From: Burkholderiaceae bacterium
GTDB taxonomy: Bacteria; Pseudomonadota; Gammaproteobacteria; Burkholderiales; Burkholderiaceae_C
Reading direction: 5' to 3'
DNA: 9,051 nt
NCBI GenBank assembly: GCA_017999135.1
Contig: JAGOBT010000019.1
Span: forward strand, 6,708 to 15,758
This document shows, piece after piece, positions 1 through 6,260 of this stretch. Within the stretch, counting starts at the first letter, position 1. Each line of letters starts with the position of its first letter. Under the pieces are notes generated by a model that did no database searches, was not told where the DNA came from, and saw only the letters and a program-made list of their open reading frames with translations. A program made the position numbers and the translations under genes.

Positions 1-32
1 CCGTATCCACCCCTGCACCCTGCGAGCCCGCC

Positions 33-605
33 ATGCGCTTGTCCTTGTCCGTTCCGTTCCTGCTGATCGCGCTGCTGCCGTCCTGGGCCGCCGCCCAGGC
101 CGCGGCCGCCGCCTGCCCCGCCGTGCTGCAGCACACCCAACCGCGCCTGCAAGACGAGAAGCCGGTCAACTTGTGCGGCTACGCCGGCCAGGTGGTGCTG
201 GTCGTCAACACCGCCAGCTTCTGCGGCTACACCGGCCAGTACAAGAGCCTGGAGGCGCTGCACAGCACCTACGGCCCGCGCGGCCTGGTGGTGCTGGGCT
301 TTCCCAGCAACGACTTCGGCGGGCAGGAACCCGGCACCGCCAAGCAGATCGCCGACTTCTGTGAGAACACCTTCGGCGTCAAGTTCCCGATGTTCGCCAA
401 ATCGCATGTGGCGCCGGGTGCCGGGCGCACCGTCAACCCGCTGTTCGTGGCGCTGGCCCAGCGCAGCGGCGCCAGGCCGACCTGGAATTTCCACAAGTAC
501 CTGGTCAGCCGCCAGGGCGATGTGGTGATCAGCCACGCCTCGGCCGTCGACCCGAAAGACCCAGCGTTTGTGAGGGACTTGGAGAAACTACTGAAGACAA
601 AGTGA
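33..605 (+). CDS. Exported Cys-type glutathione peroxidase (thioredoxin-dependent peroxidase family)
   Basis: The protein has 190 residues and belongs to the glutathione peroxidase family, which reduces H2O2 and lipid hydroperoxides. It starts with a hydrophobic signal peptide (about residues 1-21, Ala-rich cleavage region), so it should act in the periplasm. The peroxidatic motif NTASFCGYTGQY places Cys64 where animal enzymes carry selenocysteine. Gln98 (in GGQEPG), Trp151 and Asn152 (in WNFHKY) complete the usual active-site tetrad. Cys110 (IADFC...FP) matches the resolving Cys of thioredoxin-dependent members such as BtuE, so thioredoxin-like proteins rather than glutathione are the likelier reductant (inference). 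The usual Cys of the FPCNQF segment is Ser92 here. The ATG at 33 is chosen because it gives a complete signal peptide; no strong Shine-Dalgarno precedes it. The gene lies 297 bp upstream of the lipid-modification operon, in the same direction. Confidence 0.93.
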   Translation: MRLSLSVPFLLIALLPSWAAAQAAAAACPAVLQHTQPRLQDEKPVNLCGYAGQVVLVVNTASFCGYTGQYKSLEALHSTYGPRGLVVLGFPSNDFGGQEPGTAKQIADFCENTFGVKFPMFAKSHVAPGAGRTVNPLFVALAQRSGARPTWNFHKYLVSRQGDVVISHASAVDPKDPAFVRDLEKLLKTK

Positions 606-606
606 G

Positions 607-656
607 ACTCACCAGTCACACTTGAACTCATCAGTTCAATTCAGAACCCACCAGAT
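607..656 (+). repeat. Three imperfect 11-bp direct repeats at 19-20 bp spacing
   Basis: ACTCACCAGTC (607-617), ACTCATCAGTT (626-636) and ACCCACCAGAT (646-656) fit the pattern ACYCAYCAGWY except for the first copy's tenth base context. The first two copies match at 9 of 11 positions, and the third matches the first at 8 of 11. Spacing of 19 and 20 bp is close to two helical turns, which would place copies on one DNA face as in many activator or repressor arrays. The array begins right after the peroxidase stop codon. Chance similarity is possible given the short units. Confidence 0.35.
622..639. promoter_or_regulatory. Perfect 7-bp inverted repeat, candidate operator or weak hairpin
   Basis: TTGAACT (622-628) and AGTTCAA (633-639) are exact reverse complements separated by CATC. 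A further GAAC at 644-647 continues the pattern, giving half-sites GAAC/GTTC/GAAC starting at 624, 634 and 644, exactly 10 bp apart. The dyad lies 17 bp past the peroxidase stop, but its arms are AT-rich and no T-run follows, so it is a poor intrinsic terminator. An operator is the better reading, without proof. Confidence 0.4.
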
Positions 657-682
657 CATGGCCCTGTCGAATCATTGCTGGC

Positions 683-696
683 GTGCAAAGCTGCAC
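683..696. promoter_or_regulatory. Short perfect dyad in the leader
   Basis: GTGCA (683-687) and TGCAC (692-696) are exact reverse complements around AAGC. A 5-bp arm is short and could arise by chance. It is listed because it lies in the same leader as two longer dyads. Confidence 0.2.
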
Positions 697-785
697 AACG
701 CTGCGGAACCTTCCCGGCCAGCCAGGCTCCATGTGGGTGTGCGCAGGCCGAAACAGCCTGCATCAGTTTGCGTGCCGTGCAGCCT

Positions 786-799
786 TTCGGATGTCCGAA
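786..799. promoter_or_regulatory. Perfect 6-bp inverted repeat, candidate operator
   Basis: TTCGGA (786-791) and TCCGAA (794-799) are exact reverse complements with a 2-bp centre. As RNA it could form only a 5-bp stem with an ATGT loop, which is not terminator-like. The 14-bp symmetric form is typical of a dimeric regulator site. It sits about 105 bp before the flavoprotein start codon. Confidence 0.35.
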
Positions 800-816
800 G
801 TGAAATCCTGAGGCAG

Positions 817-842
817 TTCTCCTCCTCCTCCCTCCCTCCCTC
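817..842 (+). repeat. Pyrimidine tract (CCT/CCCT repeats)
   Basis: A 26-base run of only C and T is built from CCT units followed by three CCC blocks separated by single T (830-840). The minus strand therefore carries closely spaced GG and GGG runs that could support a two-layer G-quadruplex, and the plus strand an i-motif. It falls 60 bp before the operon's first start codon, within the likely 5' untranslated region. Confidence 0.5.
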
Positions 843-892
843 GTTGGCCTCAGGGCGCTGCACGGCGCTTTCTTCTTCCCCCCGGCTCCACC

Positions 893-896
893 GGAG
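893..896 (+). promoter_or_regulatory. Ribosome binding site of the flavoprotein gene
   Basis: GGAG lies 6 nt before the ATG at 903. It supports that start, which also places the Rossmann GxGxxG at its usual distance of about 15 residues from the N-terminus. Confidence 0.6.
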
Positions 897-902
897 CGCC
901 GC

Positions 903-2252
903 ATGACCGGCCCCCACCGCACCCTGCGGCGGGTGGCCGTGGTCGGCTCGGGCATCTCGGGGCTGGCCGCCGCCTGGCACCTGGCAGACCATGCCCAGGT
1001 CACGCTCTTCGAGGCCGACAACCGCTTCGGCGGGCACGCCCACACGGTGGATGTCACGCTGGAACGCACCACCCACGGCGTCGACACCGGCTTCCTGGTC
1101 TTCAACCACGCCACCTACCCGCATCTGCGCCAGCTGTTCGCCGAGTTGGGCGTGGACACCGCGCCATCGGAAATGTCGTTCTCCGTGCAGGTGCCCGGCC
1201 GCGATGGCCGCAATGCGCTGGAATGGAGCGGCTGCAACCTCGACACCGTGTTCGCCCAGCGCCGCAACCTGGTGAACCCGCGCTTCCTGGGCATGCTGCG
1301 CGACCTGCTGCGCTTCAACCGCGTGACCACGCAGATCGCCGAGGCGCAGCAAGAGGCCGCGCTGCAGCAACCCATCGGCGACTTCCTGGTCGAGCGTGGT
1401 TTCTCCAATGCCTTCCGCGACTGGTACCTGCTGCCGATGCTGGGCTGCATCTGGAGCTGCCCCACCGACCAGATGCTGCGCTTTCCGGTGGCCACGATGA
1501 TCCGCTTCTGCCACAACCACGGCCTGATCCGCGTGACCGACCGGCCGCAGTGGTACACGGTGCGCGGCGGGTCGAAGCACTATGTGCAGCGCATGCTGCA
1601 GCGCATCCCCGATGCCCGCGCCGGCACGCCAGTGCGCGCGGTGCGCCGCGTGCCGCCCGGCAGCGGCAGCGCCGGCGTGTGGATCGACACCGACCACGGC
1701 AGCGAAGCCTTCGACGACGTGGTGCTGGCCGGCCACAGCGACCAGAGCCTGGCGCTGCTGGGCGCCCATGCCAGCGCCGACGAGCGCGCGGTGCTGGGCG
1801 CCATCGGCTACCACCGCAACCGCGCGGTGCTGCACACCGATGCCAGCGTGCTGCCCAACCGGCCCAAGGCCTGGGCGGCCTGGAACTACCTGCGCGCGCC
1901 GCAGCATGCGCAGGAGCAGTCGGCCGTGTGCCTGCACTACCTGATCAACCGCCTGCAGCCGCTGCCCTGGCAACAGCCGGTGGTGGTGTCGCTGAACCCG
2001 GTGCGCGATCCGGCACCGGCCACCGTGATCGGCGAGTACGACTACGCCCACCCGGTGTTCGACCTGGTCGCCATCGCCGCGCAGGCCCGCGTGCCGCAGC
2101 TGCAAGGCCAGTCGCATGTGTGGTTTGCGGGCGCCTGGACGCGCTATGGCTTCCATGAGGATGGCCTGATGTCGGGCATGGCGGCGGCCGAGGGGCTGCG
2201 CGCCCGCTGGGCGGCTGAATCCTCCAGCCAGCCGGCGCGCGCAGCCGCCTGA
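903..2252 (+). CDS. FAD-dependent amine-oxidase-family oxidoreductase of a lipid-modification operon
   Basis: This 449-residue flavoprotein is the first gene of the operon. The N-terminus holds a Rossmann dinucleotide-binding motif (GSGISG, residues 15-20), Glu37 at the end of the second strand where it would bind the FAD ribose, and RFGGHAHT (41-48) as the second glycine/arginine motif. The C-terminus (about 407-431) has the FAG-W-YGFHEDGLMSG block that closes the FAD site in amine-oxidase-like proteins. No signal peptide or membrane helix is evident. Homologues next to DUF1365 and Cfa-like genes are often annotated as cyclopropane fatty acid-associated flavin amine oxidases, and one such gene is in the R. 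sphaeroides RSP_1087-1091 operon linked to furan fatty acids. Desaturation or oxidation of a methylated acyl chain is inferred; amine oxidation is not supported. The next gene starts 9 nt downstream. Confidence 0.9.
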   Translation: MTGPHRTLRRVAVVGSGISGLAAAWHLADHAQVTLFEADNRFGGHAHTVDVTLERTTHGVDTGFLVFNHATYPHLRQLFAELGVDTAPSEMSFSVQVPGRDGRNALEWSGCNLDTVFAQRRNLVNPRFLGMLRDLLRFNRVTTQIAEAQQEAALQQPIGDFLVERGFSNAFRDWYLLPMLGCIWSCPTDQMLRFPVATMIRFCHNHGLIRVTDRPQWYTVRGGSKHYVQRMLQRIPDARAGTPVRAVRRVPPGSGSAGVWIDTDHGSEAFDDVVLAGHSDQSLALLGAHASADERAVLGAIGYHRNRAVLHTDASVLPNRPKAWAAWNYLRAPQHAQEQSAVCLHYLINRLQPLPWQQPVVVSLNPVRDPAPATVIGEYDYAHPVFDLVAIAAQARVPQLQGQSHVWFAGAWTRYGFHEDGLMSGMAAAEGLRARWAAESSSQPARAAA

Positions 2253-2261
2253 GACCACACC

Positions 2262-3065
2262 ATGGCAATCGGCGCCTCCGCCCCCACCCAACCGCAGGCC
2301 CAGCTGGGCATCGGCCGGGTGCGCCACCAGCGGCTGCGGCCGGTGGGGCATGGCTTCGACTACCCGACCTGGTTTCTGCTGCTGCCGATGCGCACCTTGC
2401 GCCGGCACCCCAACCCCAGCCTGCGGCGCAACCGCCGCGGCTGGGTCAGCTTCCACGATGCCGACCACGGCGACGGCCGGGCCGACTGCCTGGCCTGGCT
2501 GGACGAACGCCTGCAGGCCGAAGGCATCAGAGACGCCTCCGGCGAGGTGTGGCTGCACACCTACCCGCGCATGCTGGGCGTGGCCTTCAAACCGGTCAGC
2601 TTCTGGTACTGCCACCGGGCCGACGGCAGCCTGGCGGCCATCGTCGCCGAGGTCAACAACACCTTCGGCGGCCGCCACTGCTACCTGTTGACCGCGCCGC
2701 AGCTGGCCTGGGGCCAGGAGCTGCCGGCGGTCAAGCAGTTCCATGTGTCGCCGTTCTGCCAGATCGAAGGCGGGTACCGCTTCCGCTTCATGCGCACCCA
2801 CAGTGGCGATGACGGCGCCGGCCGCACGGTGGCCCGCATCGTGCACGACGACGCCCAGGGCCCGCTGCTGCTGACCAGCGTCAGTGGCGACCTGGCCGCG
2901 CTGACGCCGCAGCGCCTGCACCACGCGCTGTGGCGCATGCCGCTGATGACCTTGGGCGTGATCGCCCGCATCCACTGGCAGGCCCTGCGCCTGCTGCTCA
3001 AGCGGGTGCCGTTCTTCGGCAAGGCACCGGGCGCGGCCGCAGCGCCCGCCCTGCCCAACCGCTGA
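2262..3065 (+). CDS. DUF1365 family protein
   Basis: The 267-residue product matches the DUF1365 family over nearly its full length. Hallmarks visible are the N-terminal RVRHQRLRPVGHGFDYP segment (19-35), FKPVSFWYC (109-117), EVNNTFGGRHCY (130-141) and KQFHVSPF (158-165). Several His, Asn and aromatic residues in these blocks are invariant-looking and could form an active site, but no mechanism is established that I can name. The C-terminus (about 222-252) is basic and amphipathic, which fits peripheral membrane contact. DUF1365 genes almost always sit between a flavin amine-oxidase-like gene and a Cfa-like gene, exactly as here, so a shared step in acyl-chain modification is inferred. It is a candidate for the oxygen-insertion or desaturation partner. 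A weak GAGA lies before the ATG. A 39-nt gap separates it from the next gene. Confidence 0.9.
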   Translation: MAIGASAPTQPQAQLGIGRVRHQRLRPVGHGFDYPTWFLLLPMRTLRRHPNPSLRRNRRGWVSFHDADHGDGRADCLAWLDERLQAEGIRDASGEVWLHTYPRMLGVAFKPVSFWYCHRADGSLAAIVAEVNNTFGGRHCYLLTAPQLAWGQELPAVKQFHVSPFCQIEGGYRFRFMRTHSGDDGAGRTVARIVHDDAQGPLLLTSVSGDLAALTPQRLHHALWRMPLMTLGVIARIHWQALRLLLKRVPFFGKAPGAAAAPALPNR

Positions 3066-3104
3066 CCCCTTCCCGTTCACCGCACCGGACCCAGGATTTC
3101 CACG

Positions 3105-4346
3105 ATGCGCTCTGCCTCCACCACCGTCGGCTCCAGCTCGCTGGCCCTGCCCTCCACCGCCCCTGCCGCGGCCCGCGCGGTGTTCGCGCTGTTGCGGCGC
3201 CTGCAAGTCGGCACGCTGGATGTGCAACTGCCCGACGGCAGCCAGCTGCACTTCGGCAGCGGCAAGGCCGGTGAGCCGCATGCCGCGCTGCGGCTGCACA
3301 ACTGGAACATCTGCAGCGCCGCGCTGCGCTCGGGCGACATCGGCTTTGCCGAGAGCTTCATCGCCGGTGACTGGGCGGCCAACGACCTGGTGGCCCTGCT
3401 GCAGCTGTTCATCGCCAACCGCGACGCGATGGAGTCGGTGGTCTACGGCACCTGGTGGGGCAACCTGATCCACCGCATGCGCCACCTGTTCAACCGCAAC
3501 AGCCGCGCCGGCAGCAAGCGCAACATCCACGCCCACTACGACCTGGGCAACAGCTTCTACAAGCTGTGGCTGGACGACACGATGACCTACTCCAGCGCCT
3601 GGTTCAACGGCGACACCGGGCAGGCCACGGCCAGCGCGCAGCAGGCCAAGATGCGCCGGGCGCTGAGCGAATGCCATGTCACGCCGGCCAGCCATGTGCT
3701 GGAGATCGGCTGCGGCTGGGGCGGGCTGGCGGAATGCGCCGCGCGCGACTTCGGCGCCCGCCTCACCGGCGTCACGCTGTCGGCCGAGCAGCTGGCCTTC
3801 GGGCAGGAACGTCTGGCCAAGGCCGGCCTGGCGGAACGCGCTACGCTGCGCTTCCAGGACTACCGCGACATCGCCGACGGCCCGTTCGACGCCATCGTCT
3901 CGATCGAGATGTTTGAAGCCGTCGGCCGCGCCTACTGGGCCAGCTACTTCAAGACCGTGCACGACCAGCTCAAGCCGGGTGGCCGTGCCTGCATCCAGTC
4001 GATCACCATCGACGACGCGCTGTTCGACCGCTATGTCAGCGGCACCGACTTCATCCAGCAGTACATCTTCCCGGGCGGGCTGCTGCCCAGCCCCAACGCC
4101 TTCCGTGCCGAGGCGGCCAAGGCCGGCCTGCAGGTCGAGCGCGAACTGCGCTTCGGCACCGACTACGCCGAGACGCTGCGCCGCTGGCGCCAGGACTTCC
4201 TGCACCAGGACACGCAAGTGCGCGGCCTGGGCTTCGACACCCGCTTCATGCGCACCTGGGAGTTCTACCTCGCCTACTGCGAAGCGGCCTTTGCCAGCGG
4301 CAACACCGATGTGATGCAGTTCACCCTGCGTCGGCCGGGGGCCTGA
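3105..4346 (+). CDS. Cfa-like SAM-dependent fatty-acyl-phospholipid methyltransferase
   Basis: The 413-residue protein belongs to the cyclopropane-fatty-acyl-phospholipid synthase family, which transfers a methyl group from SAM to the double bond of phospholipid acyl chains at the membrane. Visible blocks are HYDLGNSFYKLWL (144-156), the SAM motif VLEIGCGWGG (198-207), the QDYRD block (251-255), the FEAVG segment (270-274), YIFPGGLLPS (320-329) and FGTDYAETL (350-358). Against E. coli Cfa, bicarbonate ligands Glu239 and Tyr317 are kept (Glu271, Tyr354), but Cys139 becomes Ser164 and His266 becomes Gln298. The catalytic base site is thus altered, which argues for a methyl-branched product over a cyclopropane, as in UfaM-type methylases (inference). 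AGGA at 3093-3096 supports the ATG at 3105. The stop overlaps the next start by one base (TGATG). Confidence 0.92.
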   Translation: MRSASTTVGSSSLALPSTAPAAARAVFALLRRLQVGTLDVQLPDGSQLHFGSGKAGEPHAALRLHNWNICSAALRSGDIGFAESFIAGDWAANDLVALLQLFIANRDAMESVVYGTWWGNLIHRMRHLFNRNSRAGSKRNIHAHYDLGNSFYKLWLDDTMTYSSAWFNGDTGQATASAQQAKMRRALSECHVTPASHVLEIGCGWGGLAECAARDFGARLTGVTLSAEQLAFGQERLAKAGLAERATLRFQDYRDIADGPFDAIVSIEMFEAVGRAYWASYFKTVHDQLKPGGRACIQSITIDDALFDRYVSGTDFIQQYIFPGGLLPSPNAFRAEAAKAGLQVERELRFGTDYAETLRRWRQDFLHQDTQVRGLGFDTRFMRTWEFYLAYCEAAFASGNTDVMQFTLRRPGA

Positions 4347-4933
4347 TGGCCACCCCTGCCGGCCAGCCGCGCCTGACCACCACCCGCCGCAGCTGCCTGG
4401 CTGCGCTGGCGGGTGGCGTGCTGCTCTCGGCCGGCGTGGGCGTGCGTGCCCGCATCGACGCCGCCGCGCCGCCCGAGCTGGCCAGCGAGCTGCCCGGCGT
4501 GCACCTGCGCGGCAGCGGCGCCATGCGCTTCATGGGCATGCGCATCTACGACGCACGGCTGTGGGCACCCGCGGCCGTCATCGGCGACGGCGCCACCCAG
4601 CCGCTGGCGCTGGAGCTGATCTACGCCCGCAACATCAAGGGCGACCTGATCGTCAGCAGCTCGCTGCGCGAGATGCAGCGCGTGGGGTCGTTCAGCCCCG
4701 AGCAGTCGGCGCGCTGGACGCAGGCGATGACGCCGCTGTTTCCCAACATCAAGCCGGGCGACCGCATCACCGGCATCCAGCGGCCTGGCCAGTCAGCGCG
4801 CTTCTACTTCAACGGCACGCTGCGCGGCGAAGTGGCCGACGCCGACTTCACCCGGCTGTTCTTCGGCATCTGGCTGTCTCCGCGCACGTCCGACCCGCAG
4901 CTGCGCCAGCAGCTGCTGAGCGGCGGCGCCTGA
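4346..4933 (+). CDS. Exported chalcone isomerase-like protein
   Basis: The 195-residue product resembles the bacterial chalcone isomerase-like family (Pfam Chalcone_3 type). Signature stretches are RGSGAMRFMGMRIYDARLW (55-73) and LFFGIWLSPRTSDPQLRQQLL (within 171-191). Members share the chalcone isomerase fold but are not expected to act on flavonoids. The fold binds fatty acids in plant FAP proteins, so a lipid or fatty acid ligand is plausible (inference). The N-terminus has a twin Arg (14-15) followed by a hydrophobic stretch (18-32). It is therefore exported, by Sec or possibly Tat, although the Tat consensus is imperfect because Cys17 occupies a position that normally favours a hydrophobic residue. 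Start and upstream stop share one base (TGATG at 4344-4348), so translation is coupled to the methyltransferase. Confidence 0.82.
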   Translation: MATPAGQPRLTTTRRSCLAALAGGVLLSAGVGVRARIDAAAPPELASELPGVHLRGSGAMRFMGMRIYDARLWAPAAVIGDGATQPLALELIYARNIKGDLIVSSSLREMQRVGSFSPEQSARWTQAMTPLFPNIKPGDRITGIQRPGQSARFYFNGTLRGEVADADFTRLFFGIWLSPRTSDPQLRQQLLSGGA

Positions 4934-4934
4934 C

Positions 4935-6260
4935 ATGGCGGCAGAGAGCGCCACCATGACCGACCGCACGCTCAGCCAACCTGTTGGCGCCACGTCCACC
5001 GACTTCAGCCTGGCCAACGGCCTGCGTTACGGTGCCCTGGGCGCACCGCTGGCGTTTGCTGCGCTGCCGCTGTACGTGCTGCTGCCCAACCACTACGCCG
5101 CGCAGTTGGGTGTGCCGCTGGCCGGGCTGGGCGCGGTGTTGCTGGGCACGCGGGCGCTGGACGCGCTGATCGACCCCTGGCTGGGCCGCGTGGTCGATGC
5201 CGGCCTGGCCCGCCCACGGCGGCAGGTGATGGTGGCCGCCGCCTTCGCCGCGCTGCTGATGGCGCTGGGCTTTGCGGCGCTGTTCTTCCCGCAGGTGCAG
5301 GGCCCCGATGCCCTGCTGGCCTGGTGCGCGGTGGCCCTGGTGGTCACCTGCCTGGGCTACAGCGCGCTCGGCGTGCTGCACCAGGCCTGGGGCGCACGGC
5401 TGGGCGGCGGCGCCACCGCGCAGGCGCGCATCACCGGCTGGCGTGAGGGCCTGTCGCTGGCCGGCGTGCTGGCCGCCAGCGTGCTGCCGGCGCTGGCCGG
5501 CGTGCCGGTGATGGTGGCCACCTGCATCGGCCTGCTGGTGGTGGCGATCTGGGCGCTGTCCGGCGCGCCGTTCCGCGCCGCGCCGCTGCGCTTGCTGCAG
5601 GCCGGCACGCCCGCCGAGCCCGGCGCCTGGCTGCTGCCCTGGCGCACGCCGGCCTTCCGCCGGCTGATGGCGGTGTTCCTGCTCAATGGCGTGGCCAGCG
5701 CAATCCCGGCCACGCTGGTGATCTTCTTCATCCGCGACCGGCTGCAGGCGCCGGCCTGGGAGCCGGCCTTCCTGGGCAGCTACTTCGCCGCGGCGGCGTT
5801 GTCGATGCCGCTGTGGGTGCGCGCGGTGGCCCGCTTCGGCCTGCTGCGCTGCTGGCTGGCCGGCATGGGCCTGGCCATCGCCGCCTTCGTGTGGGCGGCG
5901 CGGCTGGGCAGCGGCGACACCGCCGCCTTCCTGGCCATCTGCATCGCTTCAGGCATGGCACTGGGCGCCGACCTGGCCGTGCCCGGTGCGCTGCTGACCG
6001 GCGTGATCCAGCGCGCCGGCCACGCCATGCGGCATGAAGGCAACTACTTCGGCTGGTGGACCTGCGCCAACAAGCTGAACCTGGCCCTGGCCGCCGGCCT
6101 GGCGCTGCCGGCGCTGCAGGCGCTGGGCTACGCGCCCGGCGCCACCGACAGCGACGCCCTGGGCGCGCTGGCCATCGTCTATGCCGCCGTGCCCTGCCTG
6201 CTGAAGGCCGGCGCCGCCGGCCTGCTCTGGACTTTCCGACCCCACCTGGACCGACCATGA
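4935..6260 (+). CDS. MFS transporter of the GPH (sugar:cation symporter-like) family
   Basis: This very hydrophobic 441-residue protein has about twelve predicted membrane segments. The loop motif DALIDPWLGRVVDAG (76-90) is the GPH/MFS_2 version of the MFS loop 2-3 signature, and YFGWWTCANKLNLALA (371-386) matches the conserved late block of that family. Classical GPH members import sugars with Na+ or H+, but the operon has no sugar genes. A GPH-family gene also occurs in the R. sphaeroides RSP_1087-1091 operon, so a substrate tied to lipid modification is inferred: fatty acid, lysophospholipid or a precursor. The ATG at 4935 is one base after the previous stop. A second in-frame ATG at 4956 has a better upstream GAGAG (4944-4948) and would give 434 residues. 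The stop overlaps the next gene in ATGA. Confidence 0.85.
   Translation: MAAESATMTDRTLSQPVGATSTDFSLANGLRYGALGAPLAFAALPLYVLLPNHYAAQLGVPLAGLGAVLLGTRALDALIDPWLGRVVDAGLARPRRQVMVAAAFAALLMALGFAALFFPQVQGPDALLAWCAVALVVTCLGYSALGVLHQAWGARLGGGATAQARITGWREGLSLAGVLAASVLPALAGVPVMVATCIGLLVVAIWALSGAPFRAAPLRLLQAGTPAEPGAWLLPWRTPAFRRLMAVFLLNGVASAIPATLVIFFIRDRLQAPAWEPAFLGSYFAAAALSMPLWVRAVARFGLLRCWLAGMGLAIAAFVWAARLGSGDTAAFLAICIASGMALGADLAVPGALLTGVIQRAGHAMRHEGNYFGWWTCANKLNLALAAGLALPALQALGYAPGATDSDALGALAIVYAAVPCLLKAGAAGLLWTFRPHLDRP
4944..4948 (+). promoter_or_regulatory. Ribosome binding site favouring the second start of the transporter gene
   Basis: GAGAG is spaced 7 nt from the in-frame ATG at 4956, whereas the ATG at 4935 has only a GC-rich run before it. 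The residues lost by using 4956 are polar and outside the first membrane helix, so either start gives a complete transporter. Confidence 0.4.

Larger units (their letters stand above)
606..902 (+). promoter_or_regulatory. Gene-free leader upstream of the eight-gene operon
   Basis: This 297-bp stretch separates the peroxidase stop from the flavoprotein start and is less GC-rich than the flanking genes. The open frame within it (622-906, + strand) has an unstructured Ser/Pro/Arg-rich translation and no recognisable domain, so I read the region as non-coding. It contains three ACYCAYCAG-type direct repeats (607-656), perfect dyads at 622-639, 683-696 and 786-799, and a pyrimidine tract at 817-842, each listed separately. 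I could not find a convincing sigma-70 or ECF promoter by eye. As it precedes the first gene of a compact operon, it is the most likely place for the operon promoter. Confidence 0.6.

Noticed and set aside
526..530. TGATC as half of an R. sphaeroides RpoE-type promoter
   Set aside because: It lies inside the peroxidase coding sequence and has no TAAGA-like -10 after 18 bp.
622..639. Intrinsic terminator of the peroxidase gene
   Set aside because: The stem is only 7 bp and AT-rich, with no T-run after it, so an operator reading fits better.
705..712. GGAACCTT as an ECF sigma -35 element
   Set aside because: No credible -10 element follows at 15-18 bp, and a short GGAAC is expected by chance.
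622..906. A 94-codon plus-strand frame in the leader
   Set aside because: It has no family resemblance, a Ser/Pro/Arg-rich composition driven by the CT tract, and no good ribosome binding site. It also overlaps the start of the flavoprotein gene.
672..4217. An 1181-codon open frame on the minus strand across the flavoprotein, DUF1365 and Cfa-like genes
   Set aside because: Its translation is a low-complexity mix of Gly, Ala, Val, His, Gln and Arg without domains. Three well-recognised genes run on the opposite strand, and GC-rich codon use removes stops from this antisense frame.
6056..6256. N-terminal extension of the DUF3833 frame
   Set aside because: It reads the transporter gene in another frame, and the lipoprotein signal peptide begins exactly at the ATG at 6257.
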